Assembly (NCBI RefSeq): GCF_904848625.1
Contig: NZ_CAJHCP010000008.1
Span: 124,001 to 188,000, forward strand
Source: Paraburkholderia metrosideri
GTDB lineage: Bacteria; Pseudomonadota; Gammaproteobacteria; Burkholderiales; Burkholderiaceae
Length of the DNA: 64,000 bases
Direction: 5' to 3'
The notes beneath the pieces are model-generated. The model had not been told where the DNA came from. It searched no databases and saw nothing but the letters and a program-made list of their open reading frames with translations. The number at the start of each line of letters is the position of its first letter. The first letter of the stretch is position 1. A program made the translations under genes and the position numbers. Of this stretch, positions 17,550-27,306 are shown piece after piece.

Positions 17550-18176
17550 ATCCCGCCTCATTGCGTCGCACCTGATTCAGCAGCTAGCCGAAAAACGATG
17601 ATGCGCCGGTCCGCGCGCAATAGATAGTGGTCGGAAAGGAACTGGAGGCCTCGATACCCAGTACAGCCACCCAACTTCGTTGGAGGCTTGTCAAATTCGG
17701 CGGGAAGTAAATCATCCCCAGCGAACGCTCACTCCTACCTAAGTGCCCTATTTGTTCAAAACTCTGAAAAGTTGAAAGTCCCCCAAAGCGGACCTCGCGG
17801 CTTCTCTACCGGATTAATACAATCCGCGATGACTATTTTGCAATCAGCCGTCCTTGCAGAACGGGAACGGATGAAACCACAAAGACGCACATGTGCGTGT
17901 GCCACGCAGCGCAGCCATCCGTTGCGACGAACTTGTGAGAGCGCTGCCGCCCGGGAACGCGTCATGCGCAGAGTGATTACCTTCGCCGTGCAGCGCAACG
18001 CTGCATTTCTGCCAGAGCGCTTCGCTCTGAGACCCGGGCGCCCATCAGGGTGCGGCATCTAGCGCCGCTAGTGTGCAGCTGTCCGGTATGTCTGACCAGC
18101 CAGAGTACCTCGCATCGTTATGGGAGCGAAGCCTTCCACCTCGTCGCCGGGTATTCGGCCCCTATGGAGAAGTGAC
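17550..18176. other. intergenic region before manganese catalase
   Basis: No convincing gene in about 627 bp. It holds a perfect 7-bp hairpin at 18013-18029 (CAGAGCG, loop CTT, CGCTCTG) without a T-run, and the upstream region of the catalase with GGAGA at 18166-18170. Open frames on both strands are short and compositionally non-coding. Confidence 0.4.
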
Positions 18177-19064
18177 ATGTTTATCCACAACAAGCGTCTT
18201 CAATATACCGTCCGCGTCAGCGCCCCGAATCCCGGGCTGGCTAACCTGCTGCTGGAACAATTTGGGGGGCCTCAAGGCGAACTGGGGGCGGCCTGCCGCT
18301 ACTTCACCCAGGCGGTCGGCGAAGATGACCCTGGTCGAAAGGATATGCTCTTTGATATTGCCACTGAGGAACTCAGCCATCTTGAAATTATTGGGTCCAT
18401 TGTCGCAATGTTGAACAAGAGCGCAAAGGGACAACTTGCCGAAGGCGTGGAGGCAGAGGCCGAGCTTTACCGGTCGATGACGGGTGGTGGCAATGACTCA
18501 CATACGACAGCGTTGCTGTATGGAGGCGGCCCCGCGCTGACAAACTCGGCGGGAGTCCCTTGGAGCGCGGCATACGTTGACACCATCGGCGACCCAACTG
18601 CGGACCTGCGCTCAAATATCGCAGCAGAGGCGCGCGCCAAGATAGTGTACGAGCGCCTCATGAACGTGACCGATGACCCCGGCATTTCCGAAGCACTCGG
18701 CTTCCTGATGACGCGGGAGATAGCTCATCAGAAGTCTTTCGAAAAAGCGCTTCATTCGATTCAGCCTAACTTCCCGCAGGGGAAACTGCCGGGCGTCCCG
18801 GAATTTGCGAGTGTCTACTACAAAATGTCGCAAGGCGATGACGCGCCGCGGGGTCCGTGGAACGAGGGTCCCGAATGGGAATTTGTTGAGACCCCTCAAC
18901 CGGCCGTCGACGGCGGTGATGGGCTTGCCACAGTAAATGTATCGGGCGCAGATGCGAAAGTCCTCCAGGCAATGGCTGCGCGGACTGCATCCGACACGAG
19001 TCTGGACCCGACGACCGGCGCCGACTTAGGGGCAGGACAAACGGTCGCAGAGCCCGAAAAATGA
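18177..19064 (+). CDS. manganese catalase, 295 aa
   Basis: Di-manganese catalase of the ferritin-like superfamily: MFIHNKRLQYTVRV opening, EELSHLEIIGSIVAML and REIAHQKSFEKALHSI carry the Glu/His metal ligands. It disproportionates hydrogen peroxide without haem. Length is normal, with an Ala/Gly-rich C-terminal tail of about 70 residues. ATG 18177 follows GGAGA at 7-bp spacing. It fits the surrounding DNA-protection and stress genes. Confidence 0.92.
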   Translation: MFIHNKRLQYTVRVSAPNPGLANLLLEQFGGPQGELGAACRYFTQAVGEDDPGRKDMLFDIATEELSHLEIIGSIVAMLNKSAKGQLAEGVEAEAELYRSMTGGGNDSHTTALLYGGGPALTNSAGVPWSAAYVDTIGDPTADLRSNIAAEARAKIVYERLMNVTDDPGISEALGFLMTREIAHQKSFEKALHSIQPNFPQGKLPGVPEFASVYYKMSQGDDAPRGPWNEGPEWEFVETPQPAVDGGDGLATVNVSGADAKVLQAMAARTASDTSLDPTTGADLGAGQTVAEPEK

Positions 19065-19250
19065 AGACGCAGCGAAAAGGTTGAATAGCCGGAACAAGCG
19101 AGTGCACTTGAGGCACTCGCGTTCACTTCTGATGCGTCATTCTCGCCATTTTTTGTGGCCTGTCCACCTGCTGGCTCACGAGTGCCAAAACGCAATGGTC
19201 TCTCCATCGCATGGTGCGCGTTCTTCCACAGGATTCTCCGGGAGCATCGA

Positions 19251-19514
19251 ATGAAATCTTATGCATTCCTCTATACATTTCTTGCCACCGCCGCTATTTC
19301 TGGCAGTGCCTTTGCGCAGGCCAATCCGTCTAGCTCTAATAAAGGCCTCAACGCAGGGGACAACGTCCAATCTGCGCCAACACATAAATCTTCGCCTTCG
19401 AAGAACATGGAATCATCGAGGTCGGGACCTGCCGGACAGTCCACGCAGCCTGGCGGCACACCAACACCCAGTGGGCCCGGAGCACCGGTCAGTGCGAGCG
19501 GCTCGGGTAGCTAG
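19251..19514 (+). CDS. small secreted Ser/Gly/Pro-rich protein, 87 aa
   Basis: Begins with a clear Sec signal peptide (MKSYAFLYTFLATAAISGSAFA, described as about residues 1-22, cleavage after AFA), followed by a low-complexity Ser/Pro/Gly region with no Cys. GGGAG precedes ATG 19251. Probably exported to the periplasm; function unknown. Confidence 0.6.
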   Translation: MKSYAFLYTFLATAAISGSAFAQANPSSSNKGLNAGDNVQSAPTHKSSPSKNMESSRSGPAGQSTQPGGTPTPSGPGAPVSASGSGS

Positions 19515-19585
19515 CAGCCGCAATGCAGCAAGATTGAGCAGCAATAACATGCAGCCGTCCCAACGTCGTCAACTTGGAGCATCAA

Positions 19586-20029
19586 ATGAGTATTTTCTCG
19601 TCGATTCTCAACAGGATATTTCCGCAAGACCATCCGGCAAATAGCGGCTCCGGCGCAACGGTAGCCCCAGCCGCACCTCCGTCCGCCACCCCCGCCAGCG
19701 CGCCAGCGGCGACCATCACGCCGTCAACCGTTGCAGCTGAGGGCTCTCAGCCAACGGCCGTGCCGATACCGACTGTCGACGTTGAAGGGGTACTCACAAA
19801 GATGCAGGAGGGAAATGGCGAGCAACTGAACTGGCGAACTTCAATAGTGGACCTGCTCAAGCTGCTCGGCCTGGATAGCAGTCTGTCTGCGCGCAAAGAA
19901 CTGGCTACCGAATTGCACTACACGGGTAACACCGAGGACTCAGCTTCTATGAACATATGGTTGCATGAGGAGGTCATGCAAAAGCTCGCTGAGAATGGCG
20001 GCAAAGTGCCTGACGATTTGAAGAACTGA
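19586..20029 (+). CDS. DUF3597 domain protein, 147 aa
   Basis: MSIFSSILNRIF start, then an Ala/Pro/Thr-rich linker (residues about 20-65) and a C-terminal DUF3597 domain (VDVEGVLTKM ... WRTSIVDLLKLLGLDSSLSARKELA). The C-terminal domain resembles small helical LysM-linked or cell-envelope proteins, but function is not established. GGAG precedes ATG 19586. Confidence 0.8.
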   Translation: MSIFSSILNRIFPQDHPANSGSGATVAPAAPPSATPASAPAATITPSTVAAEGSQPTAVPIPTVDVEGVLTKMQEGNGEQLNWRTSIVDLLKLLGLDSSLSARKELATELHYTGNTEDSASMNIWLHEEVMQKLAENGGKVPDDLKN

Positions 20030-20261
20030 AACGTCATCGTGGCCGCAAATTGGCAGTCGTTTGATGATGCGAGAGGCCCGCCGACAATCTCATACGCAAC
20101 GACGGCCGCATTTTTGAGGCACTTGGATGCAAGTAAAGGCGTGAAGCGACACGCTGTATTGTCGTTCATAGCGTGAAGCTTCGTGTGTTGGCTTAAGTAA
20201 AGGCTCCATCCCGACAACGAATACCGACCGGCAGCCACTAGGAGAGCTAGTACCTGCAGCT

Positions 20262-21104
20262 TCAGCCAACCAGCCGACGGTAAGCACTAAGGTGCCGTAC
20301 AAGACCTTGTTTGTCCCCGCGAATCTCGCTCAGCCGTGCAAGATTGAAATGAGCGTCGGCGTGGCCGGAGTCAAGCTCTAAGCAGCGTTGGTAGGCAGCG
20401 TCTGCCGCGTCATAGCGTTTCAGTTCTTCTAGAACCACCGCTCGGTTGAAGTGGAGCAACGCGTCATCTGGAAAGTGCTGAAGTGCGCCATCGAAAATGG
20501 ACAGTGCGTCATCGCAGCGGGATTCCACTTCGCATAGCAACACGCCCAGGTTAATGTAAGCGTGGTAATGCGGAGACGGTGCAAGCTCAAGCACTTTCCG
20601 GTACGCCTGTTCTGCACCGACTGCATCGGTTTCAGTCAATTGTTCAGCCAGCACGAACCATTCTTCTGCCTGCTCGTCCCGGCTCGCCAGGTTTCGCGGC
20701 GCAGAGTCCAGGAACGCGACATCGCCCCGGATAGGTGCGACCTCGAAATCGAGCAAAAGCTGGCCCGAGGCCGCGTCCCATTGAGACCGTCCTGACCTGA
20801 CAGCCACGCTTTCTCCGACAGATGTGATTCGGATTCCAGACAGCGGAAGCTCGTCGGGGAGGTCCGCTCTTAGCCTGGCAAGCGCCTTCAGAATTTTCCG
20901 CGACGAAACCTTTGCGGACTGCAGTTGAAATGCGGTGCGAAGGACCACGACATCCTGAAACGAGAACCGCAACTCGTTTCGCCGGCCACGTGCGGGCTGA
21001 ACAAAGCCTGCGTCAATCAGTCCGGACAGAACCCGGCGCGAGACGCCCAGTAACGACTGGAGGCTCCGCAACGAATAATCGTGTGAAAGATTTCTTCTGT
21101 TCAC
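20262..21104 (-). CDS. MerR-type HTH fused to TPR repeats, 280 aa
   Basis: Residues about 10-75 form a MerR-like winged helix (YSLRSLQSLLGVSRRVLSGLIDAGFV). The C-terminal 140 residues are tetratricopeptide repeats (AEQAYRKVLELAPSPHYHAYINLG, ALLHFNRAVVLEELKRYDAADAAYQRCLEL, each given in part). It begins with GTG whose last bases overlap the ku stop (GTGA), so it is translated with Ku. The pairing suggests a regulator or scaffold of bacterial end joining; that is inferred. Confidence 0.75.
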   Translation of the reverse strand: MNRRNLSHDYSLRSLQSLLGVSRRVLSGLIDAGFVQPARGRRNELRFSFQDVVVLRTAFQLQSAKVSSRKILKALARLRADLPDELPLSGIRITSVGESVAVRSGRSQWDAASGQLLLDFEVAPIRGDVAFLDSAPRNLASRDEQAEEWFVLAEQLTETDAVGAEQAYRKVLELAPSPHYHAYINLGVLLCEVESRCDDALSIFDGALQHFPDDALLHFNRAVVLEELKRYDAADAAYQRCLELDSGHADAHFNLARLSEIRGDKQGLVRHLSAYRRLVG

Positions 21105-22051
21105 TTGCGAGCTCGAACCTTGGTCGGCGGCGCTTCTTTCACGTCGACTCTTGGTGCGGCTCGTTTGACGGGCCGCCGCGGTTTGGCAGAAAGCGCTTCG
21201 ACGTTGTCATCGGGCGCAGCCTTCTTCGGAGTAGCTGTCTTTGCCGCCGTTTTGGCAGGAGCGGCCCGCTTTGTCTTGTTTGCGCTAAGACTTGCACGCA
21301 GCGCTTCCATCAGGTCAATCACCTGTCCACCTGACTCTTCGGCCGGCGCCTCCGGCGACACAATCTGTTTGCCGGCAATCTTCTGGTCGATGGCTTCGAG
21401 AATCCGTCTCTTTTCTTCGTCTTCGTACGCGGTCGGGTCGTATGCGTCCTCGGAAACCTGGTCGATGATTTGAAGCGCCAGCTTCAGCTCCGTCTCGCTG
21501 ACAGTGACCTGCTCGATGTGCAAATCGCTCAGCGCTCGTACTTCATCGGCAAAGAGTAGTTGCTGAAAGACCATCCCATCCTCAGCCGGCCGTATCTGAA
21601 CGATTCGGGTCTTCCCCTTGTATGACCATTTGGCCAGCGCACAGCGCTCGCTTTCCCGCATAGCCCGTTGCAGCAGGCTATAGGGTTTGCCTCCCCGTTT
21701 GTCCGGGGCAATGAAGTACGCCTTGTCATAGTAGAGCGGGTCGACCGACTTTTCCGGAACGAAAGAAACAATCTCGACCACGTGGCTCGCACCTTCCTCG
21801 AGCGCTTTCAATTCGTCCGGTGCAAAGACGACAAATTGCCCCTTTTCGAATTCGTAACCTTTCTTCATGTCGGCGCGAGCAACGACTTCGCCAGTTGCCT
21901 CGGATATGTATTGCTGTTTGACCCGGCCGCCCTCCGGTGTCAGCAGGTTGAATCCAACGCCGGCAGAGCTGTCTGTAGCCGAATACAGTTTCACCGGTAT
22001 GGACACCAGGCCGAAGGAAAGCGTCAGCGATGCGATGGAACGCGCTGCCAT
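21101..22051 (-). CDS. ku: Ku DNA end-binding protein, 316 aa
   Basis: Bacterial Ku homodimer subunit: MAARSIASLTLSFGLVSIPV opening, core beta-barrel, then a Lys/Ala/Pro-rich C-terminal tail from about residue 255 that in other bacteria supports DNA binding and LigD recruitment. AGGAGA precedes ATG 22051; an upstream in-frame start at 22102 lacks a site. LigD lies just downstream on the chromosome but on the same strand and upstream in transcription, so ligD and ku probably act together in NHEJ. Confidence 0.93.
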   Translation of the reverse strand: MAARSIASLTLSFGLVSIPVKLYSATDSSAGVGFNLLTPEGGRVKQQYISEATGEVVARADMKKGYEFEKGQFVVFAPDELKALEEGASHVVEIVSFVPEKSVDPLYYDKAYFIAPDKRGGKPYSLLQRAMRESERCALAKWSYKGKTRIVQIRPAEDGMVFQQLLFADEVRALSDLHIEQVTVSETELKLALQIIDQVSEDAYDPTAYEDEEKRRILEAIDQKIAGKQIVSPEAPAEESGGQVIDLMEALRASLSANKTKRAAPAKTAAKTATPKKAAPDDNVEALSAKPRRPVKRAAPRVDVKEAPPTKVRARK

Positions 22052-22207
22052 GAGATTCTCCTGAACGTGGCCGGCGACCATGCCGCTGGCGCTGCTACAC
22101 ACTATCCATCTGGAGCGACTACCGTGCGCCTCTCACAGCATGGGATGTGCCTAACTTCGCTGCAGGTAAGCTGCAGCCAACGGACTGCGCGCAGTCGGGC
22201 AGGCGTC

Positions 22208-24715
22208 CTAACGCAGACGCTTCGCGGCTGCCACCAGGGATTGACGGGTGGTCCAGTAGTCTGCCCATGGGTCCTGCGTCTGGAAGCTAAGATACTCTCT
22301 CGCGGTTTGCACCGTCCAGTGCGCACCGCTTTTCAGGTCGTGCAGTTGTTCCCACGACACTGGCATCGAAACCCCCATTCCCGGCCGTGCCCGCGCAGAA
22401 AACGCGGCAGCAGTGGTCTGCGCCTTGCCGTTGCGCAGGTAATCAACATAGATTTTGCCGACTCTATTGGCCGACCCTGACGTCGCCGAGAACCTCTCCG
22501 GTATGGTCTTCGCCATATGCCGGACAAACGCCTGCGAAAACGCCTTCACCGATTTGTAGTCCAGCCGGGGCGTCAGCGGCACGACAATATGCAGTCCTTT
22601 GCCTCCACTTGTCTTCAGCCAGGCTTTCAGCTCAAGCTCCGTCAGCAACGCATGGACAAGCACAGCCGCTTCCTGAATCTGCTTCCACTTGACCCCTTCG
22701 CCCGGGTCTAGGTCAAAGATGACCCGGTCCGGTTTGTCGATTTCGAGCACCGTGGAATTCCAGGTGTGAAACTCGACGACATTCATCTGGGCCGCCGACA
22801 TCAGTGCATCAGCGGTATCGACCGTCAGCAACGGCGGGTGATTCAGCCACAAATCCCGGTCATGGGCCTTCAGGCCCGGCATGGCTGTCTTTTCGGCGTG
22901 CTTCTGGAAGAACAGCTCACCCGCTATGCCGGTTGGCGCGCGGACCATGGCCACCGGCCGTTCCCTTAGGTGCGGAAGCATCCATTGAACAACGCTTTCG
23001 TAATACCGAATCAGGTCGAGCTTTGTCACGCCGCTTGTCGGGTCGACGATACGCTCTGGGTGGGTCACCCTCACATTGGAGGCAGGCGCTGGCTTCAGCG
23101 TCTCGCCAGCTTCCTGGACGACAAGACGCGCTGGCTTGTCGACGCGCAGACCCTTGAACGACGCCTGGCGCACGACCCCTTCCGCCGTCCACTCCGCGAA
23201 CTCGACCTCGGCGACGAGCTCAGGCCGAACCCAGCGTTCGCTGCCAGCCGCACGCCTCGACCAGCGACTGGGCTTTGATACTGCTACGTCAAACGGAGAC
23301 GCATCCCGCTCGAGCGGCATCAGGCGCACCCATAGGTCACGGCCAGTACGGGCGTTCCAACCGGTGCCGACGCTGCCCGCGTCGTGGAGCTTTTTTCCAA
23401 CGTAGTATCCAAGCAGGAGGCTACCAACTTCACCGTCCTTGCCGCCCCGGGCCGTAAAGCCGCAAACAACCAGTTCCTGTCGCAACCGGCACTTTGCCTT
23501 CAACCATGTCTGCGTCCTTCCTGACTCGTATCTCGCGTCGCGAGATTTCAGCATCAGGCCTTCGAGACCCAGACCAGCCGCCGCCTCAAATATCTGGGCC
23601 ACCGGCGCGTCGAAGTCCTGGCTGAAACGTATGCGGTCGCCTTCATCGTTGAGCATTTTTGAAAGCAGCGCGCGGCGCGCCCACAGCGGGACGTTCCTGA
23701 GGTCCATGCCATCGAAGTAGGGGAGGTCGAACAGAAAATAGATAATTTCCTGATTCTTCGCGCCGTCTATAGCATTTTGGAGAGCGCCGAAATCTGGCAG
23801 CCCGTTGCTCAGCACGACGATTTCGCCGTCCAGCCATCCACTCGGAACGGGCAGCTTGGCGACCTCCGCAGCCAGACTTGCGAGCTTCGTTGTCCAGTCG
23901 TGGCCGCCGCTTGTGAACAGGCGCACGCGACCTTTGTCGACGCGGGCGAGCATTCTGTAGCCATCTAGTTTGCTTTCAGTTATCCAATCACCGCTCGTTG
24001 GGAGCGACGAAGCCGACGTCGCGCGCTGCGGTTCGAGCTTGGCGGGGAGCGGCGCGCTCGTGGCGGCAGACAGGTCTAGTTCCTGGTTGCTCCTTCGCAC
24101 CGGTCGCACGACTTTCGGCTCCCGCTCTTCGAGCAGCCCCAGTGGCTTGGCGGTGACGCTGTCTGGAAGCGCCTTGATGACATCGTATTTCGCCAGCGGT
24201 TGTGCCCATTCGTCGCGTTTCTTGAAGAGCATCCACTGGTCCTGTTTGTCGTCTGGCTTGGAGATGCGAACCAGTTCCCACAAACCTGCGAGCTTCTCGC
24301 CATGGAGTTGGAAAATCAGCTTGCCGGCGCTTAATGCCTTTCTCGGGTCACCGACTGGCTCCCAGGTCCCCCGGTCCCAGACAATGACGGTACCCGCGCC
24401 GTACTGCCGAGGTGGTATTGTTCCTTCGAACGTCGCGTATTCGAGGGGATGGTCCTCAACGTGGATGGCGATTCGCTTTTCCTTTGGGTCGTAGCAGAGC
24501 CCTTTAGGCAAAGCCCAGGAGACCAGCACGCCATCCAGCTCAAGGCGGAAATCATAGTGAAGGCGACTGGCCCAGTGCTTCTGAACAACGAAACCAAGGT
24601 CCGCTGACCCGCTTGTGGCGCGAGCCGATGGGGCAGGCTCGGGCGTTGCGCCGAAATCCCGCATCTTCTCGTAGCGGTTGAGAGAGGCGGATGCAACTCT
24701 GCGGCTCGTGACCAT
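22208..24715 (-). CDS. ligD: multifunctional DNA ligase D, 835 aa
   Basis: Domain order is phosphoesterase (HYDFRLELDG, about 53-62), ATP ligase with catalytic Lys near residue 249 in ESKLDGYRM, then polymerase/primase with FDLDPGEG in the C-terminal third. This PE-LIG-POL order is the Pseudomonas/Burkholderia type. It repairs double-strand breaks with Ku. ATG 24715 is favoured over a TTG at 24739. It precedes ku in the same orientation with 156 bp between. Confidence 0.94.
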   Translation of the reverse strand: MVTSRRVASASLNRYEKMRDFGATPEPAPSARATSGSADLGFVVQKHWASRLHYDFRLELDGVLVSWALPKGLCYDPKEKRIAIHVEDHPLEYATFEGTIPPRQYGAGTVIVWDRGTWEPVGDPRKALSAGKLIFQLHGEKLAGLWELVRISKPDDKQDQWMLFKKRDEWAQPLAKYDVIKALPDSVTAKPLGLLEEREPKVVRPVRRSNQELDLSAATSAPLPAKLEPQRATSASSLPTSGDWITESKLDGYRMLARVDKGRVRLFTSGGHDWTTKLASLAAEVAKLPVPSGWLDGEIVVLSNGLPDFGALQNAIDGAKNQEIIYFLFDLPYFDGMDLRNVPLWARRALLSKMLNDEGDRIRFSQDFDAPVAQIFEAAAGLGLEGLMLKSRDARYESGRTQTWLKAKCRLRQELVVCGFTARGGKDGEVGSLLLGYYVGKKLHDAGSVGTGWNARTGRDLWVRLMPLERDASPFDVAVSKPSRWSRRAAGSERWVRPELVAEVEFAEWTAEGVVRQASFKGLRVDKPARLVVQEAGETLKPAPASNVRVTHPERIVDPTSGVTKLDLIRYYESVVQWMLPHLRERPVAMVRAPTGIAGELFFQKHAEKTAMPGLKAHDRDLWLNHPPLLTVDTADALMSAAQMNVVEFHTWNSTVLEIDKPDRVIFDLDPGEGVKWKQIQEAAVLVHALLTELELKAWLKTSGGKGLHIVVPLTPRLDYKSVKAFSQAFVRHMAKTIPERFSATSGSANRVGKIYVDYLRNGKAQTTAAAFSARARPGMGVSMPVSWEQLHDLKSGAHWTVQTAREYLSFQTQDPWADYWTTRQSLVAAAKRLR

Positions 24716-24873
24716 AGGTTTGGCCCGAAGAAAGCCCAACTGTAGGCGTGGTTCACGCCGGCTATCAGCCGGTCACTCAATTTGACAAGGCAATGCAAAG
24801 CCTCCGATGGCTTAGAGGACACCGGCGCACCGTCAAGGTACCACTTCTCGATGCGCCGCTTTCCGCACACAGT

Positions 24874-25095
24874 TTAGCTGCGGTCCTCAGCGCCCTTCAG
24901 TTCACTATGCTTGTGTGAATGCGTCGCTGCGTACTTCAGCTCGAAATGCACACCTTTGCCGCTACGTGTTGGCGGAAAATGCTCCCCTTCGACGCAAGTG
25001 ACCTCGAACGTGTCTTTCCCATCATCATGCACTACCGAATAGATACCCGAAACTTTTACTATTTCACCCGGCTTGTATGAACTGTCGCCTGCCAT
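24874..25095 (-). CDS. small protein, YjzC-like, 73 aa
   Basis: GEIVKVSGIYSVVHDDG followed by HFPPTRSGKGVHFELK resembles small YjzC-type domains (a repeated G-x-Y then PPT-x-x-G pattern). ATG 25095 follows AAGGACAATG-like purines. Short, soluble, histidine-rich near the end. Function unknown; lies upstream of ligD in the same direction. Confidence 0.55.
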   Translation of the reverse strand: MAGDSSYKPGEIVKVSGIYSVVHDDGKDTFEVTCVEGEHFPPTRSGKGVHFELKYAATHSHKHSELKGAEDRS

Positions 25096-25489
25096 TGTCC
25101 TTCCCCTTTAGATGTTGCAAAGCAACCATATAGCAAGCGGCGTTCCGAGACTGCGATGCCTGGGAAGGGCCTCTCTCGCGTACTCGCGAACCACGAGGCG
25201 AGCATGCAGAACTCCGATACATTGTTGAACCTGAGAAATTGCGAGCCGCTTACGTCCTGGAATTCTGGATAACTGATATAGATTGATTGCATAACTGGCA
25301 CGGATTGTCCTGCTGTAACTTGTCTTCCCATAGCGCACGGGTGCAAATGACTCCGATACCAATGCTTCGCATATTGTTGCGGGGCCTTGCTGTAAACGGT
25401 ACATCGCGAGCCGCTGCAAACCCGCTAGAGCTGACAGAACGAAAAGATTGATGTTCAAAACATCTTCGTTGACTGCTTAGGAGACAAGC
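25096..25489. other. intergenic region before the alcohol dehydrogenase
   Basis: About 394 bp between divergent genes. Open frames on the minus strand are short and lack family features. It probably carries the promoter of the plus-strand operon that starts at 25490; I saw no clear operator. Confidence 0.4.
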
Positions 25490-26605
25490 ATGAAGACAAT
25501 GCGCGCCGCGCGTTTGCATACGGTCGGACAACCTTTCCAGGTTGATGAAATCCCGGTACCTGAACCTCGCCCCAACGACGTCCTTGTTAAGGTCCATGCG
25601 TGCGGTGTCGTTCCCAATCTGCACAATGTTGTCGCCTACTATCCCGAGTGGTTTCCGTTTCTCCCACTGCCCAAACTGCCCGCTATCTATGGACTTGACG
25701 CTGCCGGCATCGTTGAACAGATAGGCAGCCACGTCACTGGCATCAAGGTGGGTGACCGTGTCTACGTAAATCCCGGCCTTTCTTGTGGCAGTTGCCCCGC
25801 ATGCCGCAGACGCGACAATACGAACTGTCCCGCATACACTTTCCAAGGGTATTTCGGTTTTGGTCAGGGCTCGCAGAAGCTCTTTGAAGACTATCCCTAC
25901 GGCGGCTTTAGCGAATATCTGACCGCTCCGGCCGACAATCTGGTGAAGCTTCCCGAATCAATCTCATTCGAGCAAGGTGCGCGTTTCGGATATATCGGTA
26001 CGGCCTATGCGGGTCTGCGCCGCGCCTCACTAGAGGCAGGTCAGACGCTTGTCATCGACGGCGCGACTGGCACGCTGGGCTTGGGCGGTACGCTTTGTGC
26101 GCTAGGCATGGGTGTCAGAACAATCTTCGCAACCGGACGTAACCGCGAGTTGCTAGCCCAACTGAAAGCCCTCGCGCCTGAGCGCATTCATCCGGTGCCG
26201 CTAGGTGACCGTAGTGTTCATGATGTTGTGATGGAAGCGACAGATGGATATGGCGTCGATGCTGTGTTGCAGTGTCTGGGACCTAACGCACCGGTATCGA
26301 ATGTCCTTGATTCATTCTCGGCGTTGCGCCGCGGCGGCAAAGCAGTTTCAATCGGTGGCGTCTCCGACCCGATTCCGCTTGAGCCGTTCCCACTCATGTG
26401 CCAGCAAAAATCGCTCATTGGTTCGCTATGGTTCACGCCTGCCGAAGGCGAAAACATGGCAGCAATGGCTGATTCGGGGACACTCGACCTTTCTGTCTTC
26501 GAGCATGAGGTGTTCAAGCTCGAGCAAATCAATGAAGCGCTCCACGCGGTCGACCATCGTCATGGTGGCTTCACGAACGTCGTCATCAACCCAACGTTGA
26601 TTTGA
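25490..26605 (+). CDS. zinc-dependent medium-chain alcohol dehydrogenase, 371 aa
   Basis: MDR-superfamily dehydrogenase: catalytic zinc Cys in HACGVVPNLH, structural zinc CGSCPACRRRDNTNC (four Cys), and a nucleotide site TGTLGLGG. It likely oxidises an alcohol or reduces an aldehyde using NAD(P). The Cys-then-Val-Pro sequence in the catalytic loop departs from the common CHTD/CHSD. AGGAG precedes ATG 25490. It forms an apparent operon with the cupin 12 bases downstream, ahead of a porin and the aromatic cluster. Confidence 0.85.
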   Translation: MKTMRAARLHTVGQPFQVDEIPVPEPRPNDVLVKVHACGVVPNLHNVVAYYPEWFPFLPLPKLPAIYGLDAAGIVEQIGSHVTGIKVGDRVYVNPGLSCGSCPACRRRDNTNCPAYTFQGYFGFGQGSQKLFEDYPYGGFSEYLTAPADNLVKLPESISFEQGARFGYIGTAYAGLRRASLEAGQTLVIDGATGTLGLGGTLCALGMGVRTIFATGRNRELLAQLKALAPERIHPVPLGDRSVHDVVMEATDGYGVDAVLQCLGPNAPVSNVLDSFSALRRGGKAVSIGGVSDPIPLEPFPLMCQQKSLIGSLWFTPAEGENMAAMADSGTLDLSVFEHEVFKLEQINEALHAVDHRHGGFTNVVINPTLI

Positions 26606-26617
26606 GCGGAGGTTGTC

Positions 26618-27160
26618 ATGACCAGACGTCTCGTCACCGGGCACGACGCCAACGGCGCATCCGTCATCATGAGCGAGGGGGAATCCCCTTGGGGCGCCTC
26701 ATTTAGCTCGATTCCGGGCTTTGCCGTTTCGATGCTGTGGGCAACAGATGGTGCCGGAATCAGCGCCACGGACGTGTTTCCGGATTCCGGAGCACCGCCT
26801 GAGTCGTGGGTGCCTGGTCCGGGAGGAAGCCGACTGCTGATTGCAACCTTTCCGCCTGACAGTGTGATGGCATCGGATGCATTTGACGGCGTGGCAGCGC
26901 ACCGGGAGCAGATGGAAAAAATCCCAGGCCTAGCCGAGGCATTCGAGGCCGACAACCCAGGCATGCATAAGACCGCGACACTCGACTACGGCGTGGTCCT
27001 GTCCGGTTCCATCGTGCTTGAGCTTGATAACGGACAGTCACGCGAACTCAAAGCGAACGACGTCGTCGTGCAGCGTGCAACGCGCCACGCATGGCGAAAT
27101 CCTGGCAACAGTCCTGCAATTGTTCTGTTCGTCCTTATGGGCTCATCGTATCAAAGCTGA
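26618..27160 (+). CDS. cupin domain protein, 180 aa
   Basis: C-terminal cupin (residues about 110-170: TLDYGVVLSGSIVLELDNG ... QRATRHAWRNPG). Only some of the usual metal-binding His residues are present (H145-like in RATRHAW), so an enzymatic role is uncertain. GGAGG precedes ATG 26618. Linked to the alcohol dehydrogenase; many such cupins act on or sense oxidised aromatic or keto compounds, which is only contextual here. Confidence 0.7.
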   Translation: MTRRLVTGHDANGASVIMSEGESPWGASFSSIPGFAVSMLWATDGAGISATDVFPDSGAPPESWVPGPGGSRLLIATFPPDSVMASDAFDGVAAHREQMEKIPGLAEAFEADNPGMHKTATLDYGVVLSGSIVLELDNGQSRELKANDVVVQRATRHAWRNPGNSPAIVLFVLMGSSYQS

Positions 27161-27167
27161 CTGACGA

Positions 27168-27215
27168 CGTGGGAACTCCGGAGCATTGAATCCGCCGGAG
27201 GTCCAACCTCCCACG
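27168..27215 (+). terminator. nested hairpin between cupin and porin
   Basis: Outer stem CGTGGGA (27168-27174) with TCCCACG (27209-27215) encloses a second stem CTCCGG (27176-27181) with CCGGAG (27195-27200). No clear T-run follows, so it may end the dehydrogenase-cupin transcript or act as an attenuator before the porin. Confidence 0.4.
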
Positions 27216-27306
27216 CCGCATTGGTCGCCTGACTTTTCATCAAAAATCTCTGCCCGCATCTCGCGGGCGGTGCAGGCACGCCTGCGCCCATAAAAAGGAA
27301 AGTTTC

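Noticed and set aside
18013..18029. Hairpin as rho-independent terminator
   Set aside because: The stem is perfect but short, with no T-run and no gene ending directly before it on either strand.
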